Positions 22,826-30,480 of a DNA stretch of 30,660 nt are shown here, piece after piece. How positions within the stretch are numbered: the first letter of the stretch is position 1; every line of letters begins with the position of its first letter. A program made the position numbers and the translations under genes. The stretch comes from DASVLX01 sp035552275. GTDB taxonomy: Bacteria > Actinomycetota > Actinomycetes > Mycobacteriales > Pseudonocardiaceae. The stretch covers positions 1 through 30,660 of the forward strand of contig DASZLR010000074.1 of the NCBI GenBank assembly GCA_035552275.1, read 5' to 3'. The notes beneath the pieces were generated by a model, which made no database searches, was not told the origin of the DNA, and saw only the letters and a program-made list of their open reading frames with translations.

Positions 22826-23461
22826 ATGCAGATCGTCCATTTCGGACATTCGTGCGTGTTGATCGACACCGGTTCGGCGCGGTTGCTGCTCGACCCCGGC
22901 ACGTTCTCCACCGGCTTCGAGGACCTCACCGGACTCGACGCGATTCTGATCACCCACCAGCACTTCGACCACCTGGACGAGCAGAAGCTGCCGGCGCTCG
23001 TCGCCGCGAATCCGGGTGCCCGGCTGGTGGTCGACGAGGGCAGCGCCGAGAAGGTCGCCGCGCTCGGCCTGGAGCTCACAGTGGCTCGGCCCGGCGACGC
23101 CCTGGAACTCGGCGGTGCGGCGGTCAACGTGGTCGGCGGCCGGCACGCGGTGATCCACTCGGACATCCCGGTGATCCCGAACGCCGGCTACGTCATCGAG
23201 CACGGCGCGTTCTACCACCCCGGCGACTCGTTCTTCGTGCCCGAACAGGAGATCGACGTGCTCGGACTGCCGACCGGGGCGCCGTGGCTGAAGGCCGGCG
23301 AGGCGGTCGACTTCCTGCGCGCGGTGGCCCCGCGAGTCGCCGTCCCGATCCATGAGGCGGTGCTGGCGAACCCGCACCTGCACTACGGGTTGTTCGCGAA
23401 CCTCGCGCCGACCGGCTCGACCGTTACCGTGCTGCCCCGAGGCGAGCTCACCGAGGTGTGA
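22826..23461 (+). CDS. MBL-fold metal-dependent hydrolase (UlaG-like)
   Basis: A 211-residue metallo-beta-lactamase-fold protein of the UlaG/RomA-like type. The metal motif THQHFDHLD gives His44, His46, Asp48 and His49. Further ligands are probably in GGRHAVIHSD, YHPGDSFFVP and VPIHEAVLAN. The fold opens MQIVHFGHSCVLIDTGSARL. Many family members are phosphodiesterase- or lactonase-type enzymes; the substrate is not readable. Soluble and cytoplasmic. The ATG at 22826 has GGAGGG 5 nt upstream. It lies 12 nt after the YqhA-like gene. Its last 79 nt overlap the 3' end of the convergent deacetylase-like gene. Confidence 0.9.
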   Translation: MQIVHFGHSCVLIDTGSARLLLDPGTFSTGFEDLTGLDAILITHQHFDHLDEQKLPALVAANPGARLVVDEGSAEKVAALGLELTVARPGDALELGGAAVNVVGGRHAVIHSDIPVIPNAGYVIEHGAFYHPGDSFFVPEQEIDVLGLPTGAPWLKAGEAVDFLRAVAPRVAVPIHEAVLANPHLHYGLFANLAPTGSTVTVLPRGELTEV

Positions 23462-24147
23462 TCGACCGGCGCTCCGGCCAGCTCACGGTAGGTGGTCGGC
23501 CGCGCGTCGTGGTGCAGCCCGATGTCCACCGCGTCCAGCACGGCCTGCCGGACCCCGGACCTGGCCAGGTCGCCGGCCGGCACCGACAGCCGCAGCAGTC
23601 CGCCTCGGCGCGCCAGCCGGGCGGCCTGCAGCACGCCGGCCAGGCACCACCACGGCTCGACCCGGGGATGGCAGGCGAATCCGAAGACCCGGCCGCCGGT
23701 CACTTCGTCGGTGTCCAGGTCGCGCACCCCGTGCAGTTCGGCGCAGAGCCGGAAACCGTGCCGGCGCAACGCCGTCAGCAGGCCGCGGGAGGCCAGCCAA
23801 CCCGGCGGCGCGAAGCATTCGGTGGCCAGGCCGAGATGTTCGAGGGTGACGCGGGCGGCCAGCATCTTCAGCCCGGCCTCGTGCGCCGGCAGCACCGCGC
23901 ATTCCGCGCCGCGCCAGCGCAACCGGCCCGCCGAGCCGTCGCCGAGCCCGTGCAGCACCAGCGCGTCCCCGCGAGCGGTGCGGTCGGCGATCCAGTCGAG
24001 CGCCGCGCGGGAGCCGGCCCGCCGGCGAGGCGGGACCAGCAGGGACAGCGGCACCCCCCGCTCGGCGAGCTCACCGGCGAAGCGGTCGGCTTCGTCCAGC
24101 GAATCGGCGGTGATGCCGGACAGCGAAACGACCAGGCAGGCGGTCAT
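23383..24147 (-). CDS. Polysaccharide-deacetylase-like / DUF2334 family protein
   Basis: A 254-residue NodB-fold-like protein. Visible are the opening strand ACLVVSLSGITADSLDEADR, VPLSLLVPPRRR, a GDALVLHGLGDGSAG segment with a candidate metal His, LEHLGLATECFAPPGWLASR typical of DUF2334/deacetylase relatives, and the closing VDIGLHHDARPTTYRELAG. The catalytic Asp of true deacetylases is not evident at the N-terminus (LSGIT instead of an HDV-like motif), so activity is doubtful. ATG 24147 is preferred over an in-frame GTG at 24165; both have weak ribosome sites. The last 26 or so residues are encoded antisense to the MBL gene end and look non-homologous to the family, as if a stop codon had been lost. 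Confidence 0.65.
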   Translation of the reverse strand: MTACLVVSLSGITADSLDEADRFAGELAERGVPLSLLVPPRRRAGSRAALDWIADRTARGDALVLHGLGDGSAGRLRWRGAECAVLPAHEAGLKMLAARVTLEHLGLATECFAPPGWLASRGLLTALRRHGFRLCAELHGVRDLDTDEVTGGRVFGFACHPRVEPWWCLAGVLQAARLARRGGLLRLSVPAGDLARSGVRQAVLDAVDIGLHHDARPTTYRELAGAPVDHTSVSSPRGSTVTVEPVGARFANNP

Positions 24148-24227
24148 GGTTCCAGGACGCCGCACCGGAATGACGGCGACTTGGCCGGAGAGTGGCCAAC
24201 CGACAGCAATCCGACAAAATCTCAGCC

Positions 24228-24264
24228 GGGTGATCGAGGCTGGGTGATCGAAGCTGGTGATCGG
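24228..24264. repeat. 14-bp tandem repeat after the MOSC stop codon
   Basis: GGGTGATCGAGGCT (24228-24241) is followed by GGGTGATCGAAGCT (24242-24255) and a partial third copy GGTGATCGG (24256-24264), directly before the stop codon of the minus-strand MOSC gene. It is short and intergenic; a replication-slippage product is the simplest reading. Confidence 0.6.
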
Positions 24265-25110
24265 TCAGGCGGCCCAGTCGTGCACCAGAACCGGGTCGCC
24301 CACGGCCACCTCACCGGTGCGCAGCACCGCCGCGTTCGCGCCGAAGGTGACGCCGCGGTCGCGGCGACGGTAGTCGGCCAGGCTGCGGATAGGTTCCGGC
24401 CCGTCCCGCCGGCCGGTCGCCTGCTCGACCATCGGCACCGTGCAGCGCGGGCACTCGCTCGCGTAGCCGATCTCCACTGGGCCGGCGGACATCCGCCGCA
24501 TCCGGTCCTCCGTGTGCGGCTGCGGCCAGCCGGCGATCACCAGGTTGGGCCGGAACCGGTTCATCGGCACGGGTTCCGCGCCGCGCGCCAGAATGCGTTC
24601 GTTGAGACTGTCCAAAGACGACAGTGAGAGGATCAGCAGCGGATGCGCGTCGGAGAAGCCGGCCTTGCCCACGTACTCGCCGGGCGAGTCCCGATCGTGG
24701 TCCGGCGGGACCCGCAGCAGCCGGCATTCCTGCCCCAACACCGTCGCGAACCAGTCGGCGATCTCGTCGCCCTGGTCGACACCGACGCCGGACCAGGTGC
24801 CGTGCATGCTGACCGGCCGCCGGTCCCCATCGAACCGCACGTCCAGCTTGGCGTCTTCGGCCTCGGGTGCGGTCACGGTGAGCACCGCGCCATCCTCGGT
24901 GATCGACGGCACGACGGTGGCCATCGCCGGCACGAGGCGCTGGCTGAGAAAAGCGCCGCCCGGTTTGGCGAGCATGAAGCTGCGGTCATGCGTCAGCCCA
25001 GTGTCGGTGATCCGGGCGCGCTCGACGCTGATCCCGGCGCAGCCCTTCACCGGGTAGTACGTCAACGCGGCGACAGTTGGTGACAAGGCGGCTGGCGAGA
25101 AGTCGGCCAT
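24265..25110 (-). CDS. MOSC domain protein (YcbX-like)
   Basis: A 281-residue protein with an N-terminal beta-barrel MOSC_N domain (AALTYYPVKGCAGISVERA, GLTHDRSFMLAKPGG, FLSQRLVPAMA) and a C-terminal MOSC domain (MNRFRPNLVIAGWPQPHTED, YASECPRCTVPMVEQATGRR, FGANAAVLRTGEVAVGDPV). The Cys in RCTVPMV matches the position that binds the molybdenum cofactor in this family. Members reduce N-hydroxylated compounds together with a redox partner (family knowledge); no ferredoxin domain is fused here, unlike E. coli YcbX. The ATG at 25110 has no Shine-Dalgarno; TACCGT (25122-25117) lies 6 nt before it, a leaderless layout. purB ends 22 nt upstream on the same strand. Confidence 0.88.
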   Translation of the reverse strand: MADFSPAALSPTVAALTYYPVKGCAGISVERARITDTGLTHDRSFMLAKPGGAFLSQRLVPAMATVVPSITEDGAVLTVTAPEAEDAKLDVRFDGDRRPVSMHGTWSGVGVDQGDEIADWFATVLGQECRLLRVPPDHDRDSPGEYVGKAGFSDAHPLLILSLSSLDSLNERILARGAEPVPMNRFRPNLVIAGWPQPHTEDRMRRMSAGPVEIGYASECPRCTVPMVEQATGRRDGPEPIRSLADYRRRDRGVTFGANAAVLRTGEVAVGDPVLVHDWAA

Positions 25111-25132
25111 GAAGCCACGGTAGCCAAACCCG

Positions 25133-26572
25133 CTAAAGGATGGGGGCCGCGACGTAACCGGCTGCCTCCGGGAACCGCTGGACCAGCTTCTCCACCCGTT
25201 CCACCACCGCCGCGACCTGCGCGCCGGCCACCCCGGTGAACGACAGCCGGTCGGCCAGCAGCGCGTCCAATCGCGCCCGGTCCAGCGGCAGCCGTGGATC
25301 GGCGGCCAGCCGGTCCAGCAGGTCGTTGCCCTCGACGCCCTGCTCGCGCATCGCCAGCGCCGCCGCCACCGCGTGCTCCTTGATCACCTCGTGCGCGGTC
25401 TCCCGGCCGACACCGGCCAGCGCCGCCGCGGTCAGCACCTTGGTGGTGGCCAGGAACGGCAGGTAGCGGTCCAGTTCCCGGGCGATCACCGCCGGGTACG
25501 CGCCGAAATCGTCCAGCACGGTGAGGAACGTCTCGATCAGGCCGTCCAGCGCGAAAAAGGCGTCCGGCAGCGCCACCCGGCGGACCACCGAACAGGACAC
25601 GTCGCCCTCGTTCCACTGGTCGCCGGCCAGTTCGCCGACCATCGACAGATAGCCGCGCAGCACCACGGCGAGGCCATTGACCCGCTCGCAGGACCGGGTG
25701 TTCATCTTGTGCGGCATGGCCGACGAGCCGACCTGGCCGGGCCGGAAGCCCTCGGTCGCCAGCTCGTGCCCGGCCATCAGCCGGATGGTGATGGCCACAT
25801 TGGACGGTGCGGCGGCGAGCTGGGTCAGCGCGGACAGCACGTCGAAGTCCAGCGAGCGCGGATAGACCTGGCCGACGCTGGTCAGCACGTGCTCGAAGCC
25901 CAGGTGCTCGGCGACCGCGTTCTCCAGCCGCGCCACCGCGTCCGGGCTGCCGAGCAGGTCCAGCATGTCCTGGCCGGTGCCCATCGGACCCTTGATGCCG
26001 CGCAGCGGATAGCGCGCGATCAGCTCGTCCAGCCGTTGATAGCCGACCAGCAGCTCGTCGGCGGCGGTGGCGAACCGCTTGCCCAGCGTCGTCGCCTGCG
26101 CGGCGACGTTGTGCGAACGGCCGGCCAGCACCAGGTCGGAGTACTCGACGGCGCGCCGGGCCAGCCGGGCCAGCACCGCGGTGACCCGCTGCCGAACGTG
26201 TTCCAGCGAGCGGCGGATCTGCAACTGCTCGACGTTCTCCGTGACGTCCCGGGAGGTCATGCCGCGGTGCACCTGCTCGTGCCCGGCCAGCGCGTTGAAC
26301 TCCTCGATGCGGGCCTTCACATCGTGCCGGGTGACCGCCTCGCGGGCCGCGATCGACGCCAGGTCCACCGCGTCGACGCCCTGGTCGGCGACCCGCTGGT
26401 AGTCCTCGATCGCCTGTTCCGGCACGGCCACGCCCAACTCGGCCTGCGCCCGCAACACGGCCAGCCACAACTGGCGCTCCAGCACCACCTTCTGCTCCGG
26501 CGACCACAGGTCCACCAGCGCCGCCGAGGCGTAACGGGCTGCCAGCACGTCCGGAATCCGCACCTTGCTCAC
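25133..26572 (-). CDS. purB: Adenylosuccinate lyase
   Basis: Homotetrameric lyase acting twice in purine synthesis (SAICAR to AICAR, and adenylosuccinate to AMP). The 479 residues belong to the fumarase/aspartase superfamily: signature GSSAMPHKMN near the middle, HRGMTSRDVTENVEQLQIRR with a catalytic-site His, and AGRSHNVAAQATTLGKRFA. The GTG at 26572 gives the family-like start SKVRIPDVLAARYAS. A longer open frame runs upstream but reads unlike protein. No clear ribosome site; TACGCT (26586-26581) is 8 nt before the GTG. It is separate from purSQL but in the same window. Confidence 0.94.
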   Translation of the reverse strand: MSKVRIPDVLAARYASAALVDLWSPEQKVVLERQLWLAVLRAQAELGVAVPEQAIEDYQRVADQGVDAVDLASIAAREAVTRHDVKARIEEFNALAGHEQVHRGMTSRDVTENVEQLQIRRSLEHVRQRVTAVLARLARRAVEYSDLVLAGRSHNVAAQATTLGKRFATAADELLVGYQRLDELIARYPLRGIKGPMGTGQDMLDLLGSPDAVARLENAVAEHLGFEHVLTSVGQVYPRSLDFDVLSALTQLAAAPSNVAITIRLMAGHELATEGFRPGQVGSSAMPHKMNTRSCERVNGLAVVLRGYLSMVGELAGDQWNEGDVSCSVVRRVALPDAFFALDGLIETFLTVLDDFGAYPAVIARELDRYLPFLATTKVLTAAALAGVGRETAHEVIKEHAVAAALAMREQGVEGNDLLDRLAADPRLPLDRARLDALLADRLSFTGVAGAQVAAVVERVEKLVQRFPEAAGYVAAPIL

Positions 26573-26598
26573 GTTTATCCAGCGTACGGGGCGGGTCC

Positions 26599-27270
26599 TC
26601 AGTGGCTCGCGGCGAGTTGCCGGGCGATCGGCGCGACCAGGTTGGTGAATGGAGCGAGGGCGCTGCCGGCCGCTGGTTCGCTGAGCACGGCCAGCCGGCC
26701 GCCGCTGGCCGTGGTCTCGGTGTCGCGCACGGCGTTGGCCGGCAGGGTGGTCGTGGACAGCGGCTCGGTTCCGGGGGTGAGCACCACCAGGAAGACACCG
26801 GTCGCCGCGCCGTCGCGCACCTGGTAGCCGGCGGATCGGGCGTCGGCGGGGCAGGGCAGACGCACGGCCGCCGGGCCGAACCGGCTCGCGGCCGGCAGTG
26901 CGTCGGCGAGCGCGGTCGCGAGGCTCGGATCGGTTGTCCCGCAAGCGTTTTCGCCGCCGGTGACGGCTGGCTGCCGGCCCAGCGGGTGCGCCGTGCCAGG
27001 CTGCCCGGTGTCGAACGGGTGCGCGGTGGCCGGCGACCCGGCGCTGTTGGCCGCGCCGCTCCCGCCACCGTGCGCGACCGTGCCGATCCCGATGCCCAAT
27101 CCAGCCAAAACCACCACGCTCGCGGCCACCGCGCCCCAGGTCCGTACCGTCCGGCGATGGCGCTGGTCGGCGTCCCGGGACGCGGCGGCGATGTCCCGCT
27201 CGTCAAAGGACGCGGGCGGCGGATCGCCGGCAGCGGCGCGGAACAGGTCCGCGAGCTTCTGCTCATCCAT
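26599..27270 (-). CDS. Membrane-anchored putative anti-sigma factor
   Basis: A 223-residue single-pass membrane protein: short cytoplasmic part (MDEQKLADLFRAAAGDPPPA), one transmembrane helix at about 44-66 (WGAVAASVVVLAGLGIGIGT), a Gly/Ser/Pro-rich stretch and an extracytoplasmic domain with two Cys (NACGT, LPCPAD). The ATG at 27270 has AAGGAGGTGG upstream. It lies 24 nt after the ECF sigma gene, the usual place for its regulator. It lacks the HxxxCxxC zinc motif of ZAS anti-sigma factors, so the anti-sigma role rests on gene order and topology (inference). The extracytoplasmic part may sense an envelope signal. Confidence 0.65.
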   Translation of the reverse strand: MDEQKLADLFRAAAGDPPPASFDERDIAAASRDADQRHRRTVRTWGAVAASVVVLAGLGIGIGTVAHGGGSGAANSAGSPATAHPFDTGQPGTAHPLGRQPAVTGGENACGTTDPSLATALADALPAASRFGPAAVRLPCPADARSAGYQVRDGAATGVFLVVLTPGTEPLSTTTLPANAVRDTETTASGGRLAVLSEPAAGSALAPFTNLVAPIARQLAASH

Positions 27271-27294
27271 CGCCTACCACCTCCTTCACCGGAC

Positions 27295-27822
27295 TCATGA
27301 CGCCGACCGCAGATCGTCCAGGGCCTCGCCCAACTCGGCGCGCAGAGTGGCCAACCCGCGCGCCGTCTGGCTTTTCACCGTGCCCTCGCTGCACTTCATC
27401 GCCTTGGCCACGTCCGCGACGTCCAGCCCGTCCAGGAAACGCAGTACCAGCACGGCACGCTGGCGCGGCGGCACCTGACGCAACGCCCGCAGCAGCGTGG
27501 TCCGGGTGGCCACCGTTTCGCCGAGCTCGGGCGCGCCGGCCGTCGTGTCGCTGACCTCGGGCACCTCATCGGTGAACCGCTCCCTCCGCCACGGCCGCCG
27601 CGACTCGTCGATCACCGCGCGGACGAGGGTGCGCCGGACGTAGGCGTCCAGCGCGCCCCGGTCCCGGATGTCGCGCCAGTGCCGGTGCACCGCGACGAAC
27701 GCGTGCTGGGCGAAGTCGTCCGCGCGATGCCAGTCGCCGCACAGCAGGTAGGCACTTCGGCGCACGGCGTCCCGCCGAGCTGTGAAGTACTCCGCGAACT
27801 CCTGCTCGTCGCGCTGTTCCAC
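27295..27822 (-). CDS. ECF sigma factor, SigE-family type
   Basis: A 175-residue group IV sigma factor. Region 2 is at about 24-75 (AYLLCGDWHRADDFAQHAFV, HRHWRDIRDRGALDAYVRRT). Region 4 is at about 113-162 (LRQVPPRQRAVLVLRFLDGL, DVAKAMKCSEGTVKSQTARG). There is no C-terminal SnoaL-like extension, so it is not ECF41-like; the pattern matches the actinomycete SigE family. The GTG at 27822 follows GGGAAG at about 8 nt. The putative anti-sigma gene follows. The upstream region has two GCAACC-N17-CGTC elements in the orientation expected for autoregulation. Confidence 0.9.
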   Translation of the reverse strand: MEQRDEQEFAEYFTARRDAVRRSAYLLCGDWHRADDFAQHAFVAVHRHWRDIRDRGALDAYVRRTLVRAVIDESRRPWRRERFTDEVPEVSDTTAGAPELGETVATRTTLLRALRQVPPRQRAVLVLRFLDGLDVADVAKAMKCSEGTVKSQTARGLATLRAELGEALDDLRSAS

Positions 27823-27861
27823 GCGGAACTTCCCGCTTTCGTTTCACTCGTCTGGCACCAG

Positions 27862-27915
27862 GACGGAGCGAGGCCCGCCGACGGTTGCACCGAGGCTGAC
27901 GGTTGCACCGAGGCT
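27862..27915 (-). promoter_or_regulatory. Duplicated ECF-type promoter upstream of the sigma factor gene
   Basis: A perfect 18-bp tandem repeat occupies 27880-27897 and 27898-27915. On the minus strand each unit carries GTGCAACCGTC. The proximal copy gives GCAACC (27888-27883), 17 nt, CGTC (27865-27862), ending 39 nt before the GTG start. The distal copy gives GCAACC (27906-27901), 17 nt, CGTC (27883-27880). Both match the general ECF layout (AAC-type -35, CGTC-type -10). Confidence 0.5.
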
Positions 27916-27939
27916 ATCGACGTGTGGTGTGATCTGCTC

Positions 27940-28971
27940 GTGACCAGCCAACCGCCCATCGATCTTCGGTCCGACACCGTCACGAAGCCCGACCCGGCGA
28001 TGCGCGCGGCCATGGCAGCCGCCGAGGTCGCCGACGATGTGCTCGACCACGATCCCACCATGCGCGCCGTCGAGGAACGCGCCGCCGAACTGCTGGGCAT
28101 GCCGGCCGCGCTGTGGACGCCCACCGGCAGCATGGCCAACACCATCGCGCTCTGCGTCCACCTGAGCCGGGGCGACCGCTTTCTCGCCCCGCGCGCCGCG
28201 CACGTGCTCGGCAACGAACTCGGCGCCGCCGCCTGGCTGGCCGGCGGCATGCCGGAGGTGCTGGAGTGGACCGACGGTCCGGGCCGGCCGTCGCCGGACG
28301 CGGTGCGGGCCGCCGCTGGGTCGACGGTCGACGGGCCGTACCACCAGTTGCGGACCACGTTGCTGTGCCTGGAGAACACCCACAACGCGGCGGGCGGCAC
28401 CGTCACGCCGCCGGATGTGCATGGTCGGTTGGTGGCGGCGGCGAAAGATCGCGGTCTGCGGGTGCATCTGGACGGCGCGCGGATCTGGAACGCGGCGGTG
28501 GCGCTGGGCGTGCCACCGGCCGCGCTCACCGTGGGCGTGGACACCGTGTCGGCCTGCTTCAGCAAGGGACTGGGCGCGCCGGTGGGCTCGGTGATCGCCG
28601 GCAGCGAGTCGTTCATCGCCCAGGCGCGGCGGACCCGCAAGATGCTCGGCGGCGGAGTGCGGCAGGGTGGGGTCGTCGCGGCGGCCGGTTTGGTCGCGCT
28701 GGACCGGATCGAGGACCTGGCCACCGACCACGCGAACGCCACGACACTGGCCGCCGGCCTGGCCGAACTGGGTTGGCAGGTCGGCAAGCCGGAGACCAAC
28801 ATCGTGCTGGCCGCAGACGGCACCGCGCCGGACCTGGTCGAGACGCTGCGCCGGCTCGCCGCGGCCGGCGTGCTGGCGACCTCGACCGTCGGTCAGGTGC
28901 GGTTCGTCACCCATCGCGACGTGGCCGCGGCCGACATCGCCGAGGCCCTGCGCCGGATCAGTACCGGTTAG
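27940..28971 (+). CDS. Low-specificity L-threonine aldolase family protein
   Basis: A 343-residue PLP enzyme cleaving L-threonine or L-allo-threonine to glycine and acetaldehyde. The start IDLRSDTVTKPDPAMRAAM is the family hallmark. TPTGSMANTIALCVHL, LENTHNAAGG and VHLDGARIWNAAVALG follow. The PLP Lys is in CFSKGLGAPVGS, then RRTRKMLGGGVRQGG. The usual GDDPT loop reads DDVLDHDPTM here. The GTG at 27940 is taken because the frame upstream crosses the 18-bp promoter repeat; no ribosome site is visible. The stop region overlaps the small minus-strand gene by 14 nt. Whether it is specific for threonine cannot be read. Confidence 0.9.
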   Translation: MTSQPPIDLRSDTVTKPDPAMRAAMAAAEVADDVLDHDPTMRAVEERAAELLGMPAALWTPTGSMANTIALCVHLSRGDRFLAPRAAHVLGNELGAAAWLAGGMPEVLEWTDGPGRPSPDAVRAAAGSTVDGPYHQLRTTLLCLENTHNAAGGTVTPPDVHGRLVAAAKDRGLRVHLDGARIWNAAVALGVPPAALTVGVDTVSACFSKGLGAPVGSVIAGSESFIAQARRTRKMLGGGVRQGGVVAAAGLVALDRIEDLATDHANATTLAAGLAELGWQVGKPETNIVLAADGTAPDLVETLRRLAAAGVLATSTVGQVRFVTHRDVAAADIAEALRRISTG

Positions 28972-29137
28972 GGGGCAACTGGCGGCGATTCCGGTTGCGG
29001 ATCGCGGTGTAGGCGGCGGTGCCGGCGGCCAGGACCAGGCCGATCACGGCCAGGTAGATCAGGCCCTTGATGACGAAGCCCAGCACCATAAACGCCACCC
29101 ACACCACCAACAGCCCGCCCAGGATGCGAAGCAGCAT
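28958..29137 (-). CDS. Small membrane protein
   Basis: A 59-residue protein, mostly hydrophobic: ILGGLLVVWVAFMVLGFVIK and LIYLAVIGLVLAAGTAAY form two short or one kinked transmembrane hairpin, followed by a basic tail (IRNRNRRQLPPNRY). The ATG at 29137 has AAGGAGG 4 nt upstream, a strong signal that the short gene is real. It follows the aminotransferase by 36 nt on the same strand. The function is unknown. Its 3' end overlaps the threonine aldolase stop by 14 nt. Confidence 0.75.
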   Translation of the reverse strand: MLLRILGGLLVVWVAFMVLGFVIKGLIYLAVIGLVLAAGTAAYTAIRNRNRRQLPPNRY

Positions 29138-29173
29138 GGCGCCTCCTTGAATTGACGACAACTCTCTTAGTGG

Positions 29174-30415
29174 CTAAAACGATCGGGCCGTCGGTTCGGT
29201 TCCCGATTCGGGCGTTCGTTGTGCCGACTGTTTCGGCAGCCAGTCGGCGAGCCGGCGCAGGCCCTCCCGGACGTCCTCGGTCGAGCCGGCGAACGACAGC
29301 CGGACGAACCGGTTGCCGTGCACCGGATCGAAGTCGATCCCCGGCGCGATCGCCACCCCCGTCTCGGCCAACAGCCGGTGGCAGAACGCCATCGAGTCGT
29401 CGGTGAACCGGGACACGTCGGCGTAGGCGTAGAACGCGCCGTCGGCCGGGGCGAGCCGGTCGACGCCCAGCTCGGTCAGCCCGGCCAGCAGCAGGTCGCG
29501 ATTGATCCGGTACCGCTGGACGTGCCCGTCCAGTTCGGCGTAGGACGCCGGCTCGAACGCGGCGACGGCGGCGAACTGGGGCAGCGCGGGCGGGCAGATG
29601 GTGAGGTTGCCGGTCAGCGCGGACGCCCCGGCCCGAAGCCGTTCCGGCAGCAGCATCCAGCCCAGCCGCCAGCCGGTCATGCACCAGTACTTGGAGAACG
29701 AGTTGATCACCACCGCCTCGCGTGAAGTCTGCCAGGCGGTGTCGCACTCACTGGCAGTGTCGCACTCGGCGGCGTAGGAGATGCCGTGGTAGATCTCGTC
29801 GCTGATCAGTTGCACGCCGTGCTCGGCGGACCAGCTGGCCAGCGCGGCGAGCTCGGCTGGCGCCAGCACGGTGCCGGTCGGATTCGCCGGGCTGGCCACC
29901 ACCAGGCCGCGCACCGGTTCGGCCAGCTCGTCCAACATCCGCACGGTCGGCTGGAACCGGGTCTCCGGCCCGCACGGCAGGTCGACCACCTCGCAGCCCA
30001 GCGCGGTGAGGATGTTCCGGTACGCCGGATAGCCGGGCCGGGGCAGCGCCACCCGGTCGCCGGGGTCGAAGGCGGCCAGGAAGGACAGCAGGAACGCGCC
30101 GGACGAGCCGGTGGTGACCACCACGTCCTCAGCGGAGACGGCCAGGTCGTAGCGGGTGCGGTAGTGCCCGGCGATGGCCGCGCGCAGCTCCGGCACGCCG
30201 AGCTGCTCGGTGTAGCCGAGAACATGGCCATGCAGCGCGTCGGCGGCGGACGCGCGCACCGGGGCCGGCGCCGGACTGGACGGCTGGCCGGCGAGCAGCG
30301 ACACCACATCGCCGTGACCGCGCTGCCGGGCGCCCGCCGCGGCCAGCAGGTCCATCACGTAGAACGGCGGGACCTCGGCACGACGGGACACCGGAAGTTC
30401 GGGCAGCTCAGACAC
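29174..30415 (-). CDS. PLP-dependent class I/II aminotransferase
   Basis: A 413-residue fold-type I aminotransferase. Visible: LGYTEQLGVPELRAAIAGHY, TTGSSGAFLLSFLAAFDPGD, ALPRPGYPAYRN, ASPANPTGTV, SDEIYHGISY, the PLP Lys in NSFSKYWCMTGWRLGW, and the C-terminal substrate-binding Arg in GNRFVRLSFAGS. It most resembles aspartate/alanine-type transaminases; substrate not assigned. The GTG at 30415 has no ribosome site, but TAGGCT (30428-30423) lies 7 nt upstream, suggesting a leaderless mRNA. Odd feature: a tandem 18-bp duplication (29732-29749 and 29750-29767) makes the segment ECDTASECDTAW just before the PLP-lysine strand. Confidence 0.92.
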   Translation of the reverse strand: MSELPELPVSRRAEVPPFYVMDLLAAAGARQRGHGDVVSLLAGQPSSPAPAPVRASAADALHGHVLGYTEQLGVPELRAAIAGHYRTRYDLAVSAEDVVVTTGSSGAFLLSFLAAFDPGDRVALPRPGYPAYRNILTALGCEVVDLPCGPETRFQPTVRMLDELAEPVRGLVVASPANPTGTVLAPAELAALASWSAEHGVQLISDEIYHGISYAAECDTASECDTAWQTSREAVVINSFSKYWCMTGWRLGWMLLPERLRAGASALTGNLTICPPALPQFAAVAAFEPASYAELDGHVQRYRINRDLLLAGLTELGVDRLAPADGAFYAYADVSRFTDDSMAFCHRLLAETGVAIAPGIDFDPVHGNRFVRLSFAGSTEDVREGLRRLADWLPKQSAQRTPESGTEPTARSF

Positions 30416-30480
30416 GACCGCCAGCCTACGAGCCGTTTTCCGATATCGTTATCAACTGACGCGCCACAGAGGAGGTGCCA

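Noticed and set aside
25062..27266. 734-aa minus-strand open frame across purB and the anti-sigma gene
   Set aside because: It is out of frame with both clear genes, has low-complexity Arg/Gly/Pro content and no ribosome site.
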